A DNA stretch of 64,000 nt from Adineta steineri. Taxonomy: Eukaryota; Rotifera; Eurotatoria; Adinetida; Adinetidae. The stretch covers positions 196,221 through 260,220 of the forward strand of contig CAJNOI010000009.1 of the NCBI GenBank assembly GCA_905250115.1. The letters run 5' to 3'. Positions 1 to 9,913 of the stretch are shown in pieces. The stretch's first letter is position 1. Every line of letters begins with the position of its first letter. Made by a program: the position numbers and the translations under genes. The notes beneath the pieces were generated by a model. That model had not been told where the DNA came from. It made no database searches and was given only the letters and a program-made list of their open reading frames with translations.

Positions 1-79
1 TTATATTTACGCTCACACCCTCAATATATAATAACATATGTTATTAGTGCGCTGCGATAGTTGTTTTTTCAAATATCAT

Positions 80-362
80 GTATGTCACCCAAGTCAACCA
101 ATCCAACGTTGGATCCGATCGGATCTTATAGGATCCGACCATCCGACAGAATTCGATAGGATTCTGGTGACGGATTTGCATTGAATTCCGTACGGAAAAT
201 TTTCAATCACTTGCTGCAAATTTGATGAGCGGCGTTTTTAACTATTTTCTATGATGGCCTTATGGTCACCTATCGGATCCGTCTAGATCCGTTTGTTGGA
301 AATTGTGAGATCCGATGTTGGATCCGATGGGATCCGAATACGGGATTGGTGAACCTGGGCAG
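80..362. mobile_element. MITE-like inverted-repeat element
   Basis: A 283 bp block richer in G and C than its surroundings, with repeated GGATCCGAT-type words. Its left end (about 85-107, reading to CAACCAATCC) matches imperfectly the reverse complement of its right end (about 340-362, GGATTGGT to CTGGGCAG). Inner GGATCC-rich parts are also arranged as inverted copies. The 6 bp TATCAT stands immediately outside both ends (74-79 and 363-368), as expected of a target-site duplication. No ORF is present. It looks like a non-autonomous DNA transposon; the superfamily is unknown. Confidence 0.6.
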
Positions 363-368
363 TATCAT

Positions 369-2498
369 AGAGATATTTAGAGTGACCTTTAAATATTAAA
401 AAATATTTTGTTGCTGTTACTAATACACATATTTTGATTTTTATCGATTATGTTTTATTTTAGAATTCGTTTGTAGATTGTATACAAAGTAATATTAAGT
501 CCTAATAATTGCGTCTTACATATAGTTTTCTAGATGGCTTTATGAATTTGTTACTGAATATCAACAAATTTAAATTAATATTCTATAAAAACAATTATCT
601 TCTCTTCTATTCTATAAAACTTTCTTTAGGTTGAAATATTATTTAATTCTTTTCAAATAATATTTCTTATGAAAATTATTGATACGTCATTTAACTGTTG
701 CTGGAAGGATCGTCGTAATTTAAATATTTTTGCGTATATTCAAAAAAAATGTTTCTTATATAGGTATTATGAAAAAAATGAATTTCATTAAAGTTGAATT
801 AAGATTTAGCTAGTTCAAAGAGAGGCAGTTAAGTTTTTTATGTGAGATTATTATTTACTTTTGTCATTATTAGAAAAAAAAGAAGGTGGAAAATTAATAG
901 AAAGTAGTGCTTGTCTTCAATATAAATAAGTCATTATCATCCGTTAGAATGCATTAGTGGAGAGAGAGAGAGATTAATTATTGATATTGTTCTTGTTTCA
1001 TTTGTCATATTTAGATTGTGTATTATCAATAAATATTAAAAAAATAAGTAATTAGTTAAATATGATGTCAACTGTTGACGTTACAATAACTGTTTTGCGT
1101 TTATCATCTTTTAATTTTATCTTTAGGCAACTAGTCTTACATTAAATATTCTTGTTTTTATGCGTCCATTTTTACGTTGTGAACCATGTGCAGTATATTT
1201 TTTTTGGTCAACATGTTATAGTTTATTGATTGTATTTGTAATTATGCCAATACGTATTCTTTCTGATGGATACAATATACATATTTTTTTACTTACAATA
1301 TTAATACACCTTATTATTTATCATTAGATATAATTACTAGCTTAATTTACAACAGAATAACAGAAGAAAAAAAAATCTATATTTATGCAAATTATATTTT
1401 TTTTGTCATAATATCGCTCGTCAAATGAATTGTAAACTTCAACTGTTCGATTATATTTAAGTTTTCCATTTTGATAAAAGATCTATTAATACATGATTGA
1501 AAAAGTAAATATCATTTTGACAGCATTTAACTTTTATTATTATTAATCATTTAATGAAAGGTAAATACATTCTATTCTATTCTTGATATAGAATGATAAA
1601 AGAAAGTTTATTTGAAGTAGAATTTGATGATATTATTCATTATTGAACGTGGTAATAAAATTATTATAGTAGAAGTTAAAAAAATAAATTCTTCATCAGA
1701 TGATATCTACTACTGAGATATGTGTTTTATAAGATGAACAATCGTATCAAACTTCGTATAGAATTAGAACTTTCTTTTTATGTGAACAAATATATTCAAA
1801 AAAATATAATTATTTCGTAGAAGTGCTTTGTTTTTCACTCATTTTGTTTGTGTTGCTGTTCGTAATGAAAATAGACTTTTTCCAACAAAAAAATGTTATG
1901 TTTTTGTTTTTAATGTCTCTCGCTATAAATAAGTATCGATTTACATGTAACGAACAATGATAATTCATGGAGCATGCTGTTGCGTTACTTTATTTTGCGT
2001 TGACAGTATAAGCATTCTAATAAACTGTTTATTATCTTTTCATAACTAGAACTAGAATGACATTATCGATCTAAACTAAATATAGGCATTAGTTCAAATA
2101 ATCCACTCAGTAAAATAGATCTTTCTAATAATGCTGGTTCAGATTTTTTATCATCAAATAAACGTTCAGATGATGTCCACAATTTTCTTCTATGTATTGA
2201 TTCATTTATACATGATGATACATAATGAAATATAGTCACATTTATGTTTTTTTGTGATCTAGGTTATTTACACATAACTTGACAAAGAGTAAAGATGGTT
2301 TATGGAATCAAACATATATAATAGAATATCTTCAATATGCAATGAAAATAATAAAATGGATCAAATTTCAAAAGATACTGATGATAGTTTAAAATAACTT
2401 AATCAATCAATGATAAAATTTTTATTAATCTTTTAAGATAAATTTAACTTGTATAAAATAAAGATTTTACTCTCACTTTTGCTACAAAAAAAAATACT
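369..2498. other. AT-rich intergenic stretch, possible exon relic
   Basis: No complete gene was recognised. An open plus-strand stretch at about 2088-2225 (reads ...SSNNPLSKIDLSNNAG...) ends at a stop and has no start codon. A second short open stretch follows at about 2290-2395. Both could be remains of a decayed gene; neither was assigned to a family. A short GA run lies at 961-972. Confidence 0.3.
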
Positions 2499-3167
2499 TT
2501 ACTGAGAAGTTACTTTCCAAATTTCACAAAAAGGATCCCAATCAGGATTTGTATGTGGTTCATATTCCATTGCATTGGCTAATTGATTAGCAATATCTGG
2601 TGAGAAAATAGTAGAAATAAATGCATAGGTCATATCCATTCCAGCTGCGACTCCTGAACTTGACCAAATATTACCATCTACTACCCATCGTGCTTTTGGA
2701 ATCCAGTTAACTGTTTTATGTTTTATTGTCAATGACCAAGCACGTTTATTTGATGTTGCTTTTCGTCCATCAAGAATACCAGCAGCTGCAACCATTATTG
2801 ATCCTGTACATACAGAGAGTAAATATTTAAGTTTTGGATATTGCTCTTTGATAAATGTAGTAGTTTCATTGAAAATAGTTTCATCTCGTATACCGAATCC
2901 ACCAGGAACTAATATAATATCTAAATCGGGTACATTATCAAATGTATGTGTTGGTAACCATGCTTGACCAATAAATTGGTGTTTATTGTCTAATACTATA
3001 GTTTCAGGTGGTGTTGTGCTAACTGGATGCATTGTTTTAGCAATAATACTTAATTCAAATGGTCGTATAGCACTTAATGAATTAAAAAATTGCATAGGAC
3101 CAGCAACATCCAATAATGCAAAACCGGGAAAGATGACAACACCAATTCGGGTTACCGCGTCGGTCAT
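2499..3167 (-). CDS. DJ-1/PfpI family protein, isonitrile hydratase-like
   Basis: A 222-codon uninterrupted ORF starting at ATG 3167. It has the DJ-1/PfpI (class I glutamine-amidotransferase-like) fold signature: an N-terminal 'VVIFPGFALLDVAGP' strand-turn with Asp20, 'ILVPGG' at residues 85-90, and the nucleophile elbow 'SVCTGS' with Cys120, followed by 'AAAGILDGRKAT'. That last pattern is typical of the subgroup containing bacterial isonitrile hydratase, in which the elbow Cys is catalytic. The length matches the usual ~220-230 residues, so it appears complete. It has no intron, unlike most neighbours, while base use is host-like. The family is mostly bacterial and fungal, so a horizontally acquired and ameliorated gene is likely (inference). 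The substrate is not certain; many members with this motif are only 'PfpI-like'. The segment upstream of the ATG is repeated at 9313-9787. Confidence 0.8.
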   Translation of the reverse strand: MTDAVTRIGVVIFPGFALLDVAGPMQFFNSLSAIRPFELSIIAKTMHPVSTTPPETIVLDNKHQFIGQAWLPTHTFDNVPDLDIILVPGGFGIRDETIFNETTTFIKEQYPKLKYLLSVCTGSIMVAAAGILDGRKATSNKRAWSLTIKHKTVNWIPKARWVVDGNIWSSSGVAAGMDMTYAFISTIFSPDIANQLANAMEYEPHTNPDWDPFCEIWKVTSQ

Positions 3168-3632
3168 ATCTATTTCACTATACTGTGACAGTACACGAAC
3201 GTTGTTCTTGTTGTCTTTCTTAGGATGATGTGAAGAATAAGTGAGAGAACGAAACGTATTTTTTTTCTCTTCTATACCTCGTTTTATCTCTGGTTACAAA
3301 GGAATGAAAGAGAGAGATAGACAGAAATATAAATAAAAACAATCAATTAAAAGAATGTTAGAGGTTAGTTGTTTTATCGAATAACCACTCATCTATACTA
3401 TAAATAAGTAATTATCTTCAATATTGAATAAAACAATCGATTTCTTTAGTATTAAAACGAACTTTCTTTTTTTAAATTTTCGATGTATTAACGCTAATAG
3501 ATATCTTTGAAATGTTGAGTATTCTTAGACATGTAAAACGATGTGAGACCAACTGAAAATAAATAGTATGATATACTTTTATCAGCAAACATTCTTTATA
3601 TATCAGTTTAATAGTATTCAAATATATTAAAC
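3165..3632 (-). repeat. Duplicated upstream segment, copy A
   Basis: About 468 bp that recurs in the same orientation at 9313-9787 with high identity, differing by scattered substitutions and small indels in A and GA runs. Shared landmarks include TCACTATACTGTGACAGTAC, AAGAATAAGTGAGAGAACGA and TTATCGAATAACCACT. The similarity begins exactly at the CAT that is the reverse complement of the DJ-1-like gene's ATG. The copy therefore consists of that gene's 5' leader and presumably its promoter. It stops near 3632, after which the two flanks diverge. Confidence 0.85.
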
Positions 3633-4539
3633 CGAGGAGGAAAAAGTTGATTTAAATTTGACAAAAATCAAGTTTAAATCAGTTTAAATCAAATTAAACA
3701 TTTATAATCACTAAATCATAAATCGCTTTTTTCCCTTTTGATTTTTTCTAATAATTATAACGAATAATTTCTATGTTAACTTACAGAAAGATATCAATAT
3801 TGAAAGAGGATTATTTGTATTTTTATCTACAATTTTATCAAATATAGCTTCTTAATTTGCATGAATTGTGTGTAGAATAAAATAATAAGATACATCCTTT
3901 AAGCAGTAAAAAAACATGCGTAGGTAAATATTACGTTTATATGGTAATATATATAAATAAGGAATAGAAAAAAGAAAAATATTTTTTTTGTTATAAGTTG
4001 GAAATTTCCAACAGGTAAAAATTTATAAATAGATGAGTTATGCCATTCATTTTATCGTTATATATTTCATTGATATAAGATATAAATCTATTCATCCTGA
4101 TAAAACATTCGTAAGTATTTTCATATTTGAGAGCGAAATTATATTAAAACAAAAAACATTTCATGTTTTAAAAAAGTTTCAGAACTGAATTTTCTTTATT
4201 CTATCATTTAAAGGTGAAATCAACTTATGAGATATTGAAAAACAACTAGATGATATTCAATAAAATAATGAAAATTTATGAAATATTCTAAATCAAATGA
4301 TAAATAAGAATTATTTCAGATGAACAAGACATTGTTGTAAAGGAAAGAAAAAGTGAAATTTTGTTTTTTTCTTTATGATAATAGAAATTAAATAAGTGAA
4401 GTATTTCTTGCTCTTATAATAATATGTCCTATTTGTTTATCAAACCCAAATGCACATGGATCTGAATTTGTTTGTGGAATTGGAAGTAAATTAATTGCAT
4501 TGATTTATAAATCGAGATTATGAAGAAAATATAATGTAC
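3633..4539. other. Intergenic, nothing recognised
   Basis: AT-rich sequence without a supportable gene. The only structure noted is a perfect 16 bp palindrome, GTTGGAAATTTCCAAC, at 3997-4012. An open frame read leftwards from 4830 continues to 4429, but its last part has no recognisable family pattern. Confidence 0.4.
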
Positions 4540-5375
4540 TTTGATAATGATTACATGTTCGATGATAAAGTGATTGTTCATAATAGATTTATTGGGTGAA
4601 GAAAGATGAAAAATAAAAGTATCATTTTTAAAAATATATTCATGTTTATCTTTTGAAATAATTAATGGTTCTCGTTCTTTTGCTTCCCATAGAGATTTTT
4701 TCACACCTAAATACAAAAGTAATTCTTCATTTGAATATTGTTCATATGTTATTGTTTGTAAATATTGAATTTTTGAATTATATCGAAACATAATTTGGGG
4801 TTCTCTATAGATTTGAATTAAACACATCATTATTATTTGTAATTCTTTTAATAGGTATAATTATATATTTTATTAAAGGATCATTAAGAATTGTATTAAA
4901 ATTTTCTTCTGATAAAAACGAATTCTTATGAAATGGCATTAACCATTTAACATTAATTTCTTATTTTCCATGTTTTAAAGCAAAATTTTTTGCTCCATTT
5001 ATATAAATTGAATATAAATTTTTATAATGATAAATTGTATCAGTTAATTGAATTGTTTCTATTGATGACATGTTAGAGAAATTATTCGAATAAAAAAATT
5101 CGTGTGATGAATAATTCAATGGAACATGATATGGTATTTGATGATATTCATCAGAATAAAAAGGTATTCGAATAAATAAATGATTATATGAATTCAATAG
5201 ATTAAATAACGTTTGTTCAAGTTGATTGTGAACAATTTTATTAAGTATCCAGATTTTCTTAACATTTTTAAATGAAGATTCATATTGAAGAATAAATTTT
5301 AAATCAATTAATGTTTCATTTGATGAATGACATGGCGGAAGATCATTTCCAATAATACGATAAAATATTATCCAT
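4540..5375 (-). pseudogene. Broken gene of a 'RIIGNDLPP' glycosyltransferase-like family
   Basis: Read on the minus strand from about 5375, one frame gives 'FYRIIGNDLPPCH', then 'KIWILNKIV', 'FIRIPF' and 'YINGAKNFALKHGK'. It hits TAA near 4961, continues in the same frame with 'VKWLMPFHKNSFLSEENF' and 'IIPIKRITNNND', and meets another stop. The match resumes in a different frame with 'EPQIMFRYNSKIQYLQ' and 'LLLYLGVKKSLWEA' (about 4820-4680). I remember the motif order (RxIGNDLPPRH, WxxNRIVD, RIPF, KWxLPFDGNCF, EPQIxFRxD, LLWRLG) from a family of uncharacterised glycosyltransferase-like proteins of fungi, plants and bacteria; I cannot name it. At least two stops and one frame change show it is inactive. 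No ATG-initiated complete product exists here. The position beside other foreign-looking genes fits decay of an acquired gene. Confidence 0.6.
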
Positions 5376-6564
5376 GAATCATTTCATCTTTGTTATGACA
5401 AATAAGATTTAAGCATGAATATGTAAACGTAGAAATGACTCGTATAGTTAAATACAAAATTCCAAAATTGATTTTGTGCACGAGACTTGATCCTAAAACT
5501 TTTAGATTCATTTTTCCAAATTGTTAAAAAAATATTTTGTTAACTATTTAGTATTAATCAAGTAATCTTTATGTAAAAAGTGTTTGCACAACATTTGTGT
5601 TCGATTTTTGTCCATTTATAAGTTGTAGGAGAGAATTAAAGCTAGTCATCTATAAGGAGAAATGTATGCTCCTAGTAAACATATTTAAAATTCTTCTCTG
5701 CATTAAAATTCATTAATTAAGTATAAATCTTTGATAGAAACTAACAGCAATATCTCTACAAAACACTATATCCAAAGGTATTTGCAAATATATTTCTTCC
5801 TTTTTTCGTTATTTCAAGGTAGTTGATGAGGATTGAAAGTAGTCGATTAGAAACAGAATTAGATTCTCTTTTTACATATATCATTAGAAATTTTCTTCGA
5901 TTGACGACTATTTAGCTGGAAGCAAATACCTAGATAAATAAAAAATATCGGCTGTATCATACAAAATGGGCTTTCTCCTGTAATTCGTAACTTGTCTAAA
6001 GGATATTTTGGAACAGTTTTCATATTCTAAAGTCGTAAAAAAATCCAGTGCTCTCCTTGATCATGAGCTGTAATATGTTAAATATCCCAACAGTTCAAAT
6101 CTACAAATATTTTTCAAAATTCTACTCTTCACAAGTAATATCATTTCTTTGAAAACAATCTTATCGCGAAAATTTCGATATTTAAATTGCAACAGAGTCT
6201 AAAGGTTTTCAGCGATGTTCAGGTAACGAAGTAAATTGAGCACTTAGCAGAGCAAGTTTCATTCTACAAATATATGTATAAAGAGAGTTTCGGATAATTT
6301 GAATTTAGATAGTTTTAATTAACATATAAAAATGAAATGTATATCAAGTTGTGTACAAGAAATATTTTTTAATTCTCATTAAAGATTTTCTCTTCATTTA
6401 CATACCATATTATAAATAAATGAACGTACTATCAATTTTGACTGTGAAACAATGCATCACTATTGTCTGTATTGCCGGCATCGGCCAAATAGAATATACA
6501 AATATATATATGCATATAACATTGAACATTATAAGTAAAAAAAAATATACAGATAAAAATAAAC
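5376..6564. other. Intergenic, nothing recognised
   Basis: AT-rich sequence with no ORF or repeat that I can support. It contains the presumed promoter and leader of the F-box gene that starts at 6565. Confidence 0.4.
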
Positions 6565-8325
6565 ATGGAATACTCTTATATTGGATTAAATGATTTACCT
6601 GATGAAATTCTTATGATTATTTTTCAAAAATTAAACAACATTGACGTCCTTTATTCTTTTCATGGTATCAATCAACGATTAAATAGAATAATTTGTGATT
6701 CAATTTTTACAAATCGTTTGACTTTTATCAGTTCTTTATCACAAAATTTTATCGATTTACTTGACTGTAATACGATACGTCATAAATTTTGTTCCCAAAT
6801 TTTACCTTCAATTCATAATAAAATTCAATGGCTTGATCTTAAGTCATCATCAATGAAACATGTTTTATATGCTGCTAATTATCCTAACTTAAGTAGCCTT
6901 GGTCTTTACAATGTTAATGAAGAATCAGTTCTATCTCTTTCAACTGGTAAGATTTATTAAATTTATTAATATAGATCATTGAATATATTGACAAGTTTTT
7001 TTCTTAATATTTTCTATGTTTAGATGAAAATCTTTGTGAAATTTTCAAAAATCAAATTACAACACTTTTTATTACAGTATATAATAATTATGATAATTAT
7101 GATGATGATGATGATATGTTGGTATCATTAATAAAGATATGTAACAATATCTTCACTGTTTTTACTCGTCTGATTACTTTTGTTTTATTTGACTCATGTA
7201 TAAAATCTGTTCGATTCGCTTTTGATTATCCATTATATCCTAATTTTCGTTCTTCAACTCTTTTGAAATTAATTATAAGTGTACGTTCTTTTGATGATTG
7301 TCTTTATCTTCTCGATGGTCGTTTTGATCAACTTCACACACTCGTCGTTGACTTGGCTTATATTTGTCGTCCATATGAAATTGAAAATCAAGTTTGTTCT
7401 ATAAATAGATATCCTATATTGTTAAATAAGAACGTTAATTTTTTTCTAGGGTGATTTAGCAACTCTAAAATGTTTTTCTCTTTCCTGTAATGACGTAACA
7501 GATGATTACGATAGAACAATCTTGCCACTTTTCTATCGAATGTCAAATCTAGAAAAACTTGATTTATGCCTCAAGGTGCATGTTGAAAATACACATATTG
7601 ATGGAAACTATTTAAAGACAAGCATCATTAATCAATTGCCACGGTTAAATCAATTTGGATTTTATATTCTATCATCGATGTTTAATATAAACCAAGTAAA
7701 TTTTATGTCAAGAGAAGATATGCAACGCACATTTATTGATTTTCCAAATAACAATATTACTTATTATGGTGATTATTTTCCGGATGCAAAACGATGTCAA
7801 TGTCATATTTATACATATCCATATAAAATGAAATATTATGGTAACATTACAAATCATTTTCCAGGTGGCTTATTTGAATCTGTTCGCGTCGTGTCTTTAT
7901 TTGATGAACATCCTTTTGAACATGAATTTCTTCGTCGAATTGTTCATTCATTTCCGTTTATGGAAGTATTATCTTTGACTAATCACCAATCACAAAATCA
8001 TAAGCAATCCTCTGAATCAAATAATGATAATCGAAATTTATCTGTAATTCAATATTATTCTCTATATGAACTTTATCTTATTAATGTTCATGATGATTAT
8101 TTAGAAGAGTTTCTATTTGATACCCAAACGTATCTACGAAATAATCTTATTCTTTATCTCAATTATGAATCTTTAAAACGAGTAACACACAATTTCACAA
8201 GAGATGCTACACGATTCAATTGTAACAAAATCAAAAAACTAAATTTATACAATGAAAAAAATCGTTCAGTTTCTGTACAAGAATATTTTTCTCATGCTGA
8301 AATATGTTATCCTTTAGTAATTTAA
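6565..8325 (+). CDS. F-box / leucine-rich-repeat protein (rotifer type)
   Basis: Three exons, 6565-6946, 7024-7391 and 7450-8325, joined through GT-AG introns of 76 and 58 bp, encode about 541 residues. An F-box lies at residues 10-45 (LPDEILMIIFQKL...DVLYSF...INQRLNRII); F-boxes bind Skp1 in SCF ubiquitin ligases. The rest consists of leucine-rich strands with words such as 'LKCFSLSC', 'LPLFYRMSNLEKLDLCL' and 'PRLNQFGFYI'. That pattern is common in a large expanded family of bdelloid rotifer F-box/LRR proteins. Exon 1 ends after the first base of a codon and exon 2 restores the frame, which supports the model. A short Asp run (NYDDDDD) lies at the start of exon 2. The substrate to be ubiquitinated cannot be predicted. 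It is followed closely by gene-free AT-rich DNA. Confidence 0.75.
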
Positions 8326-8755
8326 AAAATAAAAACAAAAGAATTCTGTTAAAGAAATATTGAAACTATGAAATTTTTTATTTTGTTTTATTGTGCAGTA
8401 ACTGATGACCAGAGAGGTCCTTACAGTCCAAAGATTACTATGAGAAAATAAGAGAGAGAAACAATGAAGACTACATGAAAATATGAAATAATATGAAGAC
8501 TATTTAATTTACTTTTTTTACTATTTTTGTTTATGAATTAGTGGTAGATTTGATGTTGATACAATGAGATCATTTAATATTCCGACGTACTCACGATTAT
8601 TCATTAAATTTTCTCGATTAGATATAGCCTATACAAGAAAAATTATAATTATTTTTGAAAAGAGAAAAGAATATATACTGATGATTGTTTATTATTATAA
8701 TTATCTGAAGAAAAAGAAATATGAAAATAAAGTAGGAATTTTGTTTTTTAAATAA

Positions 8756-9315
8756 TTATACCAGTATTATCATTATTGGTAATTTTTGGTTCCATTTGTT
8801 TTTCAATACATTGATTAAATTGTTTATCTTTCTATTTAAATCTTCTTCGTGATCGATTCTATAAAATTAAAATATATTAAAAAAATATGTTAAATCGATT
8901 TAAAGCTTTACTTTAATATTGAATCTTGTATTTTGAAATAATGATCTAAATCAATTGTAAATTTTGTTTTTTCAATGTCAGTTTCATATACCTAAAATTA
9001 AAAAAGAAACTAGTATTTTGTTTCTGAAAAATAAGATACTTACTTCAATATTTATAAATACATTATTTATTCTATTTTGTAAAATTATTTCGCCTTTGGA
9101 ATTATTGTACAAAAAATGCATTGAAAATTTTTTTTTTATTTTCTCATATTCCTTTGAAAAAAACATATAATAGGTATTTAGATATATTTAAGTCTATTAG
9201 TTTTTCTTACATAAGCTTGTTCAACAGTATTAAATTTATTTATTTTTAAAACTCCTTGTATATAATTAATAAATCATTTAAATTTTTCATTTTGTGCATC
9301 ATAAGCCGTTGCCAT
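8756..9315 (-). pseudogene. Small four-exon gene with one in-frame stop
   Basis: Minus-strand exons 9315-9211, 9151-9044, 8991-8912 and 8858-8756 have GT-AG junctions (donors GTAAGA, GTAAGT, GTAAAG). They sum to 396 bases, exactly 132 codons including the final TAA. The first exon starts at ATG 9315 (MATAYDAQNEKFK) and meets TGA at codon 14. After it the frame stays open for the rest of the gene (FINYIQGVLKINKFNTVEQA, then EYEKIKKKFSMHFL, KTKFTIDLDHYFKI). Intact splice sites and frame after a single stop suggest either a young pseudogene (TGG to TGA) or a sequencing error. The deduced protein is charged and unrecognised. Its ATG coincides with the edge of duplicated segment copy B, so it and the DJ-1-like gene share a 5' leader. 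Confidence 0.5.
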
Positions 9316-9787
9316 ATCTAATTCACTATACTGTGACAGTACACTAACGTTGTTCTTGTTTTCTTTCTTAGGCTGATGTGAAGAATAAGTGAGAGAACGA
9401 AACGTATTTTTTTTTCTCCTTGATACCTCGTTTTATCTCTGGTTACAAAAGAATGAAAGAGAGGGAGAGAGAGAAAGAGAAATTTAAATAAAAAACAGTC
9501 AATTATAGAAATGTTAGAGGTTGGTTGTTTTATCGAATAACCACTGATCTATACTATAAATAATTAATTATCTTCAATATTGAATAAAACAATCGATTTC
9601 TTTAGTATTAAAACGAACTTTTTTTTTTAAATTTTCGATGTAATAACGCTAATAGATATCTTTAAAATTTTGAGTATTCTTAGATATGTAAAGTGATGCA
9701 AGACCAACTAAAAATAAATAGTATGATATACTTTTATCAACAAATATTCTTTATATACCACTTTAACAGTGCTCGAACACATTAAAC
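9313..9787. repeat. Duplicated upstream segment, copy B
   Basis: The second, same-orientation copy of 3165-3632. One edge abuts the ATG of the small minus-strand gene (9315). The other edge lies about 125 bp before the GH3 ATG (9914) on the plus strand. Placed between two divergent genes, it is a candidate bidirectional promoter; this is inference from position only. It contains GA-rich runs near 9455-9482 that differ in length from copy A. Confidence 0.85.
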
Positions 9788-9913
9788 AGATAAACTTATC
9801 TTCATACTTAAATAAAATTGATAAAGAAAGCAAATTTTTACTTGTGTCCGCATAACTCGGTATATTTAAATATACACGGCAAGGTAACAGTATCCAGTAT
9901 TTTTATCATCGAG

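Noticed and set aside
961..972. GA run as a regulatory element
   Set aside because: A short simple repeat of the kind scattered through the whole window, with no nearby gene start.
2986..3228. Plus-strand 80-codon open frame
   Set aside because: It lies opposite the DJ-1-like gene and its duplicated leader and has no family features of its own.
9818..9913. Upstream extension of the GH3 frame
   Set aside because: It begins at TTG and adds 32 residues before a clear signal peptide at ATG 9914.
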